NCBI GenBank assembly: GCA_004028765.1
Contig: SAIX01000089.1
Location: 1-35,347 of the forward strand
Origin: Chitinophagaceae bacterium
GTDB lineage: Bacteria > Bacteroidota > Bacteroidia > Chitinophagales > Chitinophagaceae
Direction of reading: 5' to 3'
Length of the DNA: 35,347 bases
In this document: positions 16,086-23,078 of the stretch, piece after piece
How positions within the stretch are numbered: position 1 is the stretch's first letter
How the letters are laid out: every line of letters begins with the position of its first letter
Position numbers and translations under genes: made by a program
The notes under the pieces: model-generated
The model's input: only the letters and a program-made list of their open reading frames with translations
Told to the model about the DNA's origin: nothing
Databases searched by the model: none

Positions 16086-17408
16086 ATGGGAGTTATCAAA
16101 GAGCGGTTTAAAGCAAAAGCAGATGCACACAGTGCAGAGATCAAAAACCTCATCAAAGAACACGGAAACAAAAAAATAGGCGAGGTAACCCTTTCGCAGG
16201 TTTATCAGGGTATGCGTGGGATAACTGGTCTTGTTACAGAAACCAGCCTGCTGGATGCCCAGGAAGGGATCCGCTTCCGTGGGTATTCCATCCCCGAACT
16301 GCAGGAGAAATTACCGAAAGCACCCAATGGCGGCGAGCCCCTGCCCGAAGGTTTGTTTTACCTGATGCTGGTGGGAGAATTACCAACAGAGGCAGATGTG
16401 AACCATATCACCAGTGTATGGCAGCGCCGCAGCCATGTACCCAACCATGTATTTGCCACCATCGATGCATTGCCCATTAATACACACCCGATGACGATGT
16501 TTGTTACCGGTGTGATGGCATTGCAGACAGAAAGCCTTTTTGCAAAAGAGTATGCAAAAGGCATGAATAAAAAAGATTACTGGGATCCGGTTTATGATGA
16601 TTCGATGGACCTGATCGCCCGCCTGCCGCGCATTGCTGCATACATCTATCGCCGCAAGTATAAAAACAATGAGCATATACAGCCCAATGGACTGCTCGAC
16701 TGGGCAGGAAACTTTGCGCACATGATGGGTTATGAAGATGAAAGTTTTAAAGAACTGATGCGTTTGTATATGACCATCCATGCCGATCACGAAGGTGGTA
16801 ACGTATCTGCGCATACCACGCATCTTGTCGGGTCTGCACTCAGCGATCCTTTCCTCAGTTATGCTGCGGGTATGAATGGCCTTGCGGGTCCGCTGCATGG
16901 TCTTGCCAACCAGGAAGTGGTTAAATGGATATTTGAAATGCAGGAAGAACTCGGTACCGATGATCCTTCCAAAGAACAGATCGCAGACTATGTTCAGAAA
17001 ACGCTCTCTTCGGGTAAAGTGGTTCCGGGATATGGCCATGCGGTCTTGCGCAAAACCGATCCACGTTTTACGGCACAGATGGAGTTCGGGAAAAAACATA
17101 TGCCCGATGACAAACTCGTGAACACTGTCTGGAAAATTTATGATACGGTGCCGCCAATACTGCAGTCACTGGGCAAGATCAAAAACCCCTGGCCGAATGT
17201 GGATGCACACAGCGGTGCCTTGCTCGTACATTATGGTTTTGTAGAGTATGAATTCTATACTGTATTGTTTGCTGTAAGCCGCGCTTTGGGTGTACTCGCC
17301 AGCCTTTGCTGGGACAGGGCACTCGGTTTCCCGCTGGAACGCCCTAAATCAGTAACAACCGATGCAGTAAAATTATGGCTGGAAGGGAAAGAAGAAATAT
17401 GGGAATAA
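16086..17408 (+). CDS. gltA: Citrate synthase, eukaryotic (mitochondrial) type
   Basis: A 440-residue enzyme that condenses oxaloacetate and acetyl-CoA to citrate, the entry step of the TCA cycle. Catalytic residues are visible as His in AGPLHGLANQEVV, His in VPGYGHAVLRKTDPR and Asp in PNVDAHSGALLVHYG. The pattern YQGMRGITGLVTETSLLDAQEGIRFRGYSIPE and the HADHEGGNVSAHTTHLVGSA block match the mitochondrial-type family and not the E. coli hexameric type. The frame is open to 16056, but ATG 16086 gives the normal start MGVIKERFKAKAD. The gene stands alone with a promoter at 15984 and a strong terminator at 17469. gltA is used as the general symbol. Confidence 0.94.
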   Translation: MGVIKERFKAKADAHSAEIKNLIKEHGNKKIGEVTLSQVYQGMRGITGLVTETSLLDAQEGIRFRGYSIPELQEKLPKAPNGGEPLPEGLFYLMLVGELPTEADVNHITSVWQRRSHVPNHVFATIDALPINTHPMTMFVTGVMALQTESLFAKEYAKGMNKKDYWDPVYDDSMDLIARLPRIAAYIYRRKYKNNEHIQPNGLLDWAGNFAHMMGYEDESFKELMRLYMTIHADHEGGNVSAHTTHLVGSALSDPFLSYAAGMNGLAGPLHGLANQEVVKWIFEMQEELGTDDPSKEQIADYVQKTLSSGKVVPGYGHAVLRKTDPRFTAQMEFGKKHMPDDKLVNTVWKIYDTVPPILQSLGKIKNPWPNVDAHSGALLVHYGFVEYEFYTVLFAVSRALGVLASLCWDRALGFPLERPKSVTTDAVKLWLEGKEEIWE

Positions 17409-17468
17409 GGATGCCTGAACCGGCAATCGTGAACGATATAGATGATATCCGCAATCCGATCTATCCAT

Positions 17469-17506
17469 AAAAAGTCTGCCGGGATATGGTTTCCGGCAGA
17501 CTTTTT
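17469..17506. terminator. Intrinsic terminator after citrate synthase
   Basis: A perfect 14-base stem, AAAAAGTCTGCCGG (17469-17482) with CCGGCAGACTTTTT (17493-17506), a 10-base loop and a run of T. The T tract runs straight into the -7 box of the next gene. Confidence 0.9.
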
Positions 17507-17507
17507 T

Positions 17508-17514
17508 TATCTTG
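17508..17514 (+). promoter_or_regulatory. Possible -7 element of the DUF1801 gene
   Basis: TATCTTG, the same heptamer as before pepP, directly abuts the T tract of the upstream terminator. A start of transcription near 17520 would favour the ATG at 17531 over 17516. Confidence 0.45.
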
Positions 17515-17530
17515 TATGAAACCCCTCACG

Positions 17531-18067
17531 ATGGCAAAAGCAGTAAAAAAAGCAGTGGCTAAAAAAGCACTGAAAAAAGCAGCGGTAAGCAGGAAAACTG
17601 CCGTAAAAAAATCAACAAAAACTGTAGTGCCTGGAAAGAAAGCAAAGGAAAAAACGATCCAGATCAAATATGCGGATAAATCAGCCGGCCAGCCCGAACT
17701 GGTGCCGGTATTCGAAAAGATCCGGAAGATGCTGATGGCTTACAGTAAAAAAAGACAATTCGTTTTGCATGAAGCAACCTACGGACAGGCCAACCTTGTC
17801 AGTCACAAAAAAGTGGAAATTGAGGGAAGAAGCCGTGAAGAATTGTGGTTTGCTTCGGCATTGATCCAGAAAGGGTATGTGGGGTTTTATTTTATCCCCG
17901 TAAATGCGAGCAGCCCCTTGCGCCAGAAAATAAGCCCCGAACTCATGAAATGCCTGAAAGGCAAAGCCTGCTTTCATATCAAAAAAGATGACCCGTTGCT
18001 AATGAAGGATATTGCAGATGCATTGCAGCTAGGCTACGATGCTTTTGTAAAACTGGACTGGATATGA
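17531..18067 (+). CDS. DUF1801 protein with histone-H1-like lysine/alanine tail
   Basis: A 178-residue protein. The first 45 residues are a basic, Ala/Lys-rich, low-complexity tail (AKAVKKAVAKKALKKAA and SRKTAVKKSTKTV) like the C-terminal tail of histone H1 and bacterial H1-like proteins, expected to bind DNA or RNA. The remainder (VPVFEKIRKMLMAY, WFASALIQKGYVGFYFIPVN, CLKGKACFHIKKDDP, AFVKLDWI) is a DUF1801/YdhG-like domain, a small fold of unknown biochemical role. ATG codons at 17516 and 17531 are both usable; the longer one adds only MKPLT. The fusion of a nucleic-acid-binding tail to DUF1801 is unusual. Domain assignment is by pattern recognition. Confidence 0.8.
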   Translation: MAKAVKKAVAKKALKKAAVSRKTAVKKSTKTVVPGKKAKEKTIQIKYADKSAGQPELVPVFEKIRKMLMAYSKKRQFVLHEATYGQANLVSHKKVEIEGRSREELWFASALIQKGYVGFYFIPVNASSPLRQKISPELMKCLKGKACFHIKKDDPLLMKDIADALQLGYDAFVKLDWI

Positions 18068-18090
18068 TTACCGGCAGGCCTAATTAAAAT

Positions 18091-18121
18091 TTTGCAGCAA
18101 ACGGGCCAGACTTTACATTTG
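18091..18121 (+). promoter_or_regulatory. Promoter for the tRNA-Ala transcript
   Basis: TTTG at 18091-18094 and a perfect TACATTTG at 18114-18121, separated by 19 bases, are the best full promoter match in the window. Transcription would begin near 18128, about 80 bases before the tRNA. Confidence 0.7.
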
Positions 18122-18127
18122 CAATCC

Positions 18128-18195
18128 TCTCACGGATTAGCTTAGTTGAGCATTGCTTCCGCCGAGAGTGGGAAGGCCGGTTGAATTGATGAGAT
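18128..18195 (+). other. tRNA-like relic in the tRNA-Ala leader
   Basis: The stretch GGATTAGCTTAGTTGAGC (from 18134) copies the D-arm of the adjacent tRNA-Ala (GGATTAGCTCAGTTGG). It is followed by a CTTCC/GGAAG stem in the anticodon position and GGCCGGTTGAATT in the T-arm position. TCTCA at 18128 pairs with TGAGA at 18189 as an end-closing stem. The T-stem does not pair and no clear anticodon is present, so a functional tRNA is unlikely. It may be a decayed duplicate or a structured leader. Confidence 0.4.
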
Positions 18196-18207
18196 ATTTT
18201 TTTATAA

Positions 18208-18281
<74 letters not shown>

Positions 18282-18289
18282 CCTGAATG

Positions 18290-18322
18290 AAAAGGGCTTA
18301 TGTATGATTCATAAGCCTTTTT
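18290..18322 (+). terminator. Intrinsic terminator after tRNA-Ala
   Basis: GGGCTTATG (18294-18302) with CATAAGCC and T-rich end (18310-18322), extended by A/T pairs, 7-base loop and a T6 tail. It closes the tRNA transcript. Confidence 0.85.
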
Positions 18323-18670
18323 TGTTGCCAGTATACTCCTGGTATACTCCGATTCATGCTATTTAAACTTTCTCGTTGTCTTTTTGATCCGGATAAGTCA
18401 CTACAATCTTTTCCTCTCGTTTTCCGTGATTATCTGATAATCTAAATTCAAAGAAATAAGAATTAGAAAAATGAAATGATTGATCATAGGTAAGCATGAA
18501 GAATCGCATACCGGAAAGTCAAAACCTGCCGAGCCATAATCTCATCTCTTTACAACGATCCGATCACCCCTTTCGGTTTTTGTTGCGGCTATTGCGATAA
18601 AGAAGAATTATTGATAACAGAAGGGAGTTGAAGGCGGTTTAGTATGCATCAATTTCAGCACGCAACCTTC
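18323..18670. other. Gene-free spacer between tRNA-Ala and the MgtC gene
   Basis: No supported gene is seen here. The stretch holds two direct copies of GTATACTCC (18331 and 18342, 11-base period) just past the tRNA terminator. The rest is unstructured AT-rich sequence that looks like decayed material. A position behind a tRNA is a common integration site, but no integrase or second attachment copy is present. Confidence 0.5.
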
Positions 18671-19309
18671 TCAATAGTATTCAAAACGGGTAATACTTTG
18701 TTCATCGACGATCGTTCTGATAAACAATTCATGTTTTCGCGCATGTCCCTGTGCTTCCCAAATCATTTGTAACTGCCCATCCTGCTTTATCTGTTTGATG
18801 AGGCGGCAAGTAAGCTGGAAGGATACAATCTGTTTCTCGTACAATCCTGCCAGGTTTTCTGCGAAAGGCGCAGTGATAAGATAGGTTTTTGATTGGTTCA
18901 TCCTGTCGATCAGGTTTTCCAGAAAGGGGAGGGCTGCTAAAATGAGTACGATTAAAATGGAAGCAGAGGCGGCAGCGAAATAAAAGCCGGAACCGATGCC
19001 CATCCCTACTGCTGCAACCGCCCATATTGTGGCGGCAGTTGTAATGCCATTTACGCGGTTCTCACCCCGGAAGATCACACCTGCACCCAGGAAGCCTATC
19101 CCGGTAACAATATTGGAAGCAATGCGATCCGGGTTTGATCTTTCACCAATCAATATCGACATGATCGTGAAAAAACAAGCTCCCATGGAGATCATGATCA
19201 TGGTGCGGAAACCTGCGGATTTATTCCGGTATTGCCTCTCTGCACCAACGATACCGCCCCAGAGTGCAGCCAGCAGGAAACGAAACAGAATTTCATAATC
19301 GAATTGCAT
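18671..19309 (-). CDS. MgtC/SapB family membrane protein
   Basis: A 212-residue inner-membrane protein. The N-terminal MgtC/SapB domain is clear: LLAALWGGIVGAERQYRNKSAGFRT (conserved basic/acidic GxER motif), MISMGACFFTIMS, ASNIVTGIGFLGAGVIFRG and NGITTAATIWAVAAVGMGIGSG, forming four to five membrane segments in the first 130 residues. The C-terminal 75 residues (SFQLTCRLIKQIKQDGQLQMIWEAQG) form a small soluble ACT-like region, as in many MgtC homologues. Family members help survival in low magnesium or acid and inhibit the F-type ATPase in some pathogens; the role here is unknown. ATG 19309 fits the family start. It is a single-gene unit, convergent with the tRNA. Confidence 0.92.
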   Translation of the reverse strand: MQFDYEILFRFLLAALWGGIVGAERQYRNKSAGFRTMIMISMGACFFTIMSILIGERSNPDRIASNIVTGIGFLGAGVIFRGENRVNGITTAATIWAVAAVGMGIGSGFYFAAASASILIVLILAALPFLENLIDRMNQSKTYLITAPFAENLAGLYEKQIVSFQLTCRLIKQIKQDGQLQMIWEAQGHARKHELFIRTIVDEQSITRFEYY

Positions 19310-19447
19310 GATTCATCGTTTTGAGGTGAAAATTCAGGCGTGCCCGGATCATAATAGCTGTTAAAGCAGCCAATCCGGCATTGCCCATCCAGGATTTCTA
19401 TGTAATTTATCTATGAAATTTCAATACGCAACCTTCAAAGACTTCCC

Positions 19448-19813
19448 ATGGACAAAAAATTATGGCTTGCCGAACCGGAGGCGCACGACTTTAGCGCCGC
19501 AATGGATTATCTCGAGCTTCATTTTACCCCGCCTGTCTCAAAAAAACTTGTCCAGGGGCTGCGAAAAGCCAAAACTGTTAACAAAAAGGCGAAAGATATT
19601 CTTCGTGCAAGTAGTTTGCCGTTACTGCCGGAAAAAAATTTACATGTTCAGCAGGATCTCAAAAAACTTAAGAAGGGAAAAAAATTATCCCCGGTACTTC
19701 TTGTTAGCGGAGAGCCGCTGATCATTGCAGACGGATACCACAGGTTAAGCGCCATCTATTATATTTCCGAAGACCTGGAGATCCCCTGCCGGCTGGTACA
19801 TTCAGGTGTTTGA
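19448..19813 (+). CDS. Small ParB/sulfiredoxin-like domain protein
   Basis: A 121-residue protein. The central and C-terminal part (SLPLLPEKNLHVQQDLKKLKKGK, then PVLLVSGEPLIIADGYHRLSAIYYI) resembles a ParB/Srx-like nuclease-type domain, whose signature is an [IV]xDGxHRLxA loop. The basic helical N-terminus (LVQGLRKAKTVNKKAKDILRAS) could bind nucleic acid. The ATG at 19448 begins MDKKLWLAEPEAHDF; a longer out-of-frame reading upstream is rejected. The family is not named with certainty, and no partner gene is adjacent. It is a single cytoplasmic gene between the MgtC gene and an oppositely oriented aldo/keto reductase. Confidence 0.75.
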   Translation: MDKKLWLAEPEAHDFSAAMDYLELHFTPPVSKKLVQGLRKAKTVNKKAKDILRASSLPLLPEKNLHVQQDLKKLKKGKKLSPVLLVSGEPLIIADGYHRLSAIYYISEDLEIPCRLVHSGV

Positions 19814-19995
19814 ATGGCCCCGGTTATTTCAGGAATCGACTGTTCGTTACATTTTAAGAGCTTACTCTGTAGTTTCTTAACTAAGGTTTATATTATTCTT
19901 TACAGCAGGTTCGGGTGATTTTAACTCAATTCTTCACCCTTAAAGTAAATAGTCAGTATCCCTTGCTCGATATTGATATTCGTGACTCCTGTTTT

Positions 19996-20991
19996 TTAAA
20001 ACACCAATTCCAGTTTTCCCAGCGCTTTGTTGATGTAGGTTATTTCTTCGTTGCTGAGCTTTACTTCACAGGCTTTTGCATTCTGCACGGCCTGTCCTGC
20101 ATTCCTTGCGCCAACAAGTGCGAGGGTGATACCGGGCTGCAAAAGCGTCCATGCAATCACCACCTGGGCGAGCGTCGCATTTTTTGAAGATGCCAAAGGG
20201 TGTATCTCATCGAGAAATGCATTGATACGTTTAATATTTTCTGCAGAATAAAAACGGTTGCCTTCGCGGGTATCACCATCGTTGAATACATGCCCGGGTT
20301 TGATCTTGCCTGTCAGCAACCCTCTTTGCAAGGGGCTGTATGCGATCACTGCTTTTTTATTTTCAATACAATAAGGCACCACCTCTTTTTCAATATCACG
20401 GAACACCATACTGTAGGGCACCTGGTTGGAAGCAAGCGATATCACTTTCTCTGCAACGCGCATCTGTTCTGCCGTATAATTACAAACACCGGCAGCTCTT
20501 ATTTTTCCCTGTTCCTGTAAACGCAGCAAGGCTTCCATGGTTTCTTCGATGGGTGTACTGCCATCTGCCCAGTGTATCTGGAAAAGATCGATATAATCTG
20601 TGCCGAGCCTCCGTAAACAATGCTCACATTCTTCTATCAGACTTTCTTTTCCGGCATATTTATATACTTTGATCGCATTGCCGTCATTGTCCACACTGTC
20701 AAAGAAGAATTCTCCTTTTGCAAGGTCCCAGCGTAAACCGAATTTGGTGAATACCTGCACTTTGTCGCGTGGTAATTGTTTCAGCGCGTCCCCAACAATC
20801 TCTTCACTTAACCCCTGCCCATAAGCTGGCGCTGTGTCTATTGAAGTAACCCCCAGGTCATAAGAAGCCAGTATTGCTTCAAGGGCTTCTTTCCGGTCGG
20901 CGCCACCCCACATCCAGCCGCCAATGGCCCATGCGCCAAATGTAATGGCAGAACCGTTGACCCCGGATTTGCCTATTTCGCGGTATTCCAT
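19996..20991 (-). CDS. Aldo/keto reductase
   Basis: A 331-residue cytoplasmic NADPH-dependent oxidoreductase with a TIM barrel. The catalytic tetrad is visible: Asp and Tyr in SIDTAPAYGQG, Lys in VFTKFGLRWD, and His in LFQIHWADG. The cofactor end has QVPYSMVFRDIEKEVV, IAYSPLQRGLLTGKI and LVGARNAGQ (NADP-binding loop). The start is ATG 20991 (MEYREIGKSGVNGSAITFG, typical of the family); the frame stays open to 21039 but adds an atypical N-terminus. Substrates are sugar or carbonyl compounds and cannot be read from the sequence. It lies next to, and divergent from, the GMC oxidoreductase locus, so a role in the same oxidised-sugar metabolism is possible. Confidence 0.93.
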   Translation of the reverse strand: MEYREIGKSGVNGSAITFGAWAIGGWMWGGADRKEALEAILASYDLGVTSIDTAPAYGQGLSEEIVGDALKQLPRDKVQVFTKFGLRWDLAKGEFFFDSVDNDGNAIKVYKYAGKESLIEECEHCLRRLGTDYIDLFQIHWADGSTPIEETMEALLRLQEQGKIRAAGVCNYTAEQMRVAEKVISLASNQVPYSMVFRDIEKEVVPYCIENKKAVIAYSPLQRGLLTGKIKPGHVFNDGDTREGNRFYSAENIKRINAFLDEIHPLASSKNATLAQVVIAWTLLQPGITLALVGARNAGQAVQNAKACEVKLSNEEITYINKALGKLELVF

Positions 20992-21135
20992 TCGTATTTT
21001 TTGGTGCAATGTTAGTGAATTATCAAAACCAGCCGGCAAAACGTTCAGGTGTAAAATGAAATCAATTTTGTATTAGATTTAGGAACGGAACAGGTATTGA
21101 CAAAATAACCGACCGCCCTGCTGTAGAAGCAGGTT

Positions 21136-22860
21136 ATGATGAACGCTATGCCAGATTCATTACATATCAATACAAAGGGGGAACAGTCGCACACATACGA
21201 TGCCATCGTGATTGGTTCGGGTATCAGTGGGGGATGGGCTGCCAAAGAGCTTTGTGAAAAAGGCTTGAAAACACTTGTACTGGAGAGAGGGAAAGATGTG
21301 GTGCATCTCAAAGATTATCCCACCGCCACCAAAAATCCATGGGACTTCCCGCATCGGGGTTCTATTCCTCCTTCGCAGGAAAAAGAAGACCCCATTGTAA
21401 ACCGCTGTTATGCTTACAGCGAAGCGAGCGAACATTTTTTTGTGAAAGATCACCAGCATCCCTATGTACAGGAAAAACCTTTCGACTGGATCCGCGGTTA
21501 CCAGGTTGGTGGTAAATCACTTTTATGGGCAAGACAAACACAGCGCTGGAGCCGTTTTGATTTTGAAGGGCCGGGCAGGGATGGTTTTGCAGTGGATTGG
21601 CCCATCCGTTATGAAGACCTTGCACCCTGGTATTCGCATGTGGAATATTTTGCTGGCATCAGTGGTAATAAAGACGGGCTTGAAACTTTACCCGATGGTG
21701 ATTTTTTACCACCCTGGGAAATGAATTGTGTGGAAAAAGAGATCCAGCAAAAGATCATGGTGCAGTACAAAGACCGGCATGTGATACAGGGCCGTTGTGC
21801 ACATCTTACAAAACCAAGAGATATTCATATTCAGCAGGGCCGTACCCAATGCCAGGCGCGCAGCCTTTGTGAAAGAGGTTGCCCCTTCGGCGGATATTTC
21901 AGTTCTAATTCAACCACGATTCCCTGGGCCGCAAAAACGGGTAATCTTACGCTCAGGCCCAACAGTGTGGTACATTCCATAATTTATGATGATACAAAAC
22001 AAAAAGCGACGGGTGTACGTGTGATCGATGCAGAAACCAAACAGGCCACTGAATATTTCGCGAAGATTGTTTTTGTAAATGCCGCCTGTTTGAATACAAA
22101 TCTCATTTTACTCAATTCCACTTCTGCGCGTTTCCCGAACGGACTGGGTAATGATAATGGGTTGCTTGGTAAGTATATCGCTTTTCATAATTACCGCGGC
22201 AGCATTACTGCTGCTTATGACGGGCCAAAGGATAAATACTATTATGGACGAAGGCCCACGCAAGCCATGATGCCGAATTTCAGAAATGTGTACAAACAAG
22301 AAACAGATTTTCTGCGCGGATACATGGTGCATTACAGCGCAGGCCGTGGAAGGGCATGGGCCGATGGGATCGGTGGAGAATTTAAAGACGCCATATCTGA
22401 AGCGGGCGACTGGGGCATCTATATGATGATGCAGGGTGAAACCATTCCTAAGGAAACCAATCATGTCCGCCTCAGTAAAGACCAGAAAGATGCATGGGGT
22501 ATCCCGCAATTGGTTACATCGGTTGGGTATGATGATAATGATGAAAAATTGTTAAAGGATTTTCTGGAACAGGGAAAAGAAATGCTCGAGAAAGCAGGCT
22601 GTACTGGGATCAATATACACGACAGCAAACAGGCGCCGGGGCTTGATATCCATGAAATGGGCGGTGTACGTATGGGGCGTGATCCCAAAACTTCGATGCT
22701 GAACGCATGGAACCAGTTTCACAATTGTAAAAATGTTTTTGTAACCGATGGTGCCTGCATGACTTCCACCAGTACGCAGAACCCGTCGCTGACATTCATG
22801 GCCATTACTGCGAGGGCTGCAAACCATGCAGTGGAGGAACTGAAAAAAGGTGTATTGTGA
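21136..22860 (+). CDS. GMC-family FAD oxidoreductase (copy 1)
   Basis: A 574-residue flavoprotein. The FAD-binding Rossmann motif is IVIGSGISGGWAAKELCEKG (about 24-43), followed by VLERG and the GMC signature YQVGGKSLLWARQTQRWS. The C-terminal GMC domain has the catalytic pair His in DIHEMGG (about H506) and Asn in TQNPSL (about N549). Between them C239, C245 and C249 (GRTQCQARSLCERGCPFGG) form a C-x5-C-x3-C motif shared with copy 2, possibly metal or Fe-S binding as in some sugar dehydrogenases. No signal peptide is seen, so it is cytoplasmic unless exported with a partner. Such enzymes oxidise sugar or alcohol hydroxyls. Starts at 21136, 21139 and 21148 are all possible. Confidence 0.92.
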   Translation: MMNAMPDSLHINTKGEQSHTYDAIVIGSGISGGWAAKELCEKGLKTLVLERGKDVVHLKDYPTATKNPWDFPHRGSIPPSQEKEDPIVNRCYAYSEASEHFFVKDHQHPYVQEKPFDWIRGYQVGGKSLLWARQTQRWSRFDFEGPGRDGFAVDWPIRYEDLAPWYSHVEYFAGISGNKDGLETLPDGDFLPPWEMNCVEKEIQQKIMVQYKDRHVIQGRCAHLTKPRDIHIQQGRTQCQARSLCERGCPFGGYFSSNSTTIPWAAKTGNLTLRPNSVVHSIIYDDTKQKATGVRVIDAETKQATEYFAKIVFVNAACLNTNLILLNSTSARFPNGLGNDNGLLGKYIAFHNYRGSITAAYDGPKDKYYYGRRPTQAMMPNFRNVYKQETDFLRGYMVHYSAGRGRAWADGIGGEFKDAISEAGDWGIYMMMQGETIPKETNHVRLSKDQKDAWGIPQLVTSVGYDDNDEKLLKDFLEQGKEMLEKAGCTGINIHDSKQAPGLDIHEMGGVRMGRDPKTSMLNAWNQFHNCKNVFVTDGACMTSTSTQNPSLTFMAITARAANHAVEELKKGVL

Positions 22861-22862
22861 AT

Positions 22863-22897
22863 GGTGAGTGGTGAGTGGTGAATGGGCAGTGGTGGGT
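22863..22897. repeat. Heptad array GGTGAGT, just after GMC copy 1
   Basis: GGTGAGT, GGTGAGT, GGTGAAT, GGGCAGT, GGTGGGT in exact 7-base phase, starting two bases after the GMC stop codon. Confidence 0.85.
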
Positions 22898-22916
22898 ATG
22901 ATAAATCTGGTACTAA

Positions 22917-22987
22917 TAAGCAAATAAACCAAAAAACTCATAAACATTCTTTGGGAAAACGCTGTGTGCGCTGCGGCTCTGTGGTGA
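22917..22987. repeat. Octad then nonad arrays in the GMC1-GMC2 spacer
   Basis: Octads AAGCAAAT, AAACCAAA, AAACTCAT (from 22917) are followed by nonads GCTGTGTGC, GCTGCGGCT, CTGTGGTGA (22961-22987). The nonad family also occurs at 31736 and, inverted, at 24900. Confidence 0.6.
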
Positions 22988-22990
22988 AAT

Positions 22991-23025
22991 GGTGAGTGGT
23001 GAGTGGTGAGTGGGCAGTAGTGAAA
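22991..23025. repeat. Second heptad array GGTGAGT in the GMC1-GMC2 spacer
   Basis: GGTGAGT three times, GGGCAGT, AGTGAAA, exactly phased. The 14-base block GGTGAGTGGGCAGT recurs inverted at 24982-24995 on the other side of GMC copy 2. Confidence 0.85.
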
Positions 23026-23047
23026 CGTAAAAATACTCTATCAATTT

Positions 23048-23074
23048 ATAATCCGTTAATCCACTAATTCAACA
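23048..23074. repeat. Nonad array upstream of GMC copy 2
   Basis: ATAATCCGT, TAATCCACT, AATTCAACA in 9-base phase, ending four bases before the GMC2 ATG. It is inverted with respect to the nonads at 24822. Confidence 0.55.
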
Positions 23075-23078
23075 AACC

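Noticed and set aside
19413..19721. Alternative frame overlapping the small ParB-like gene
   Set aside because: It is basic and aromatic-poor with no motif, while the frame at 19448 has a recognisable DGYHRLSA loop.
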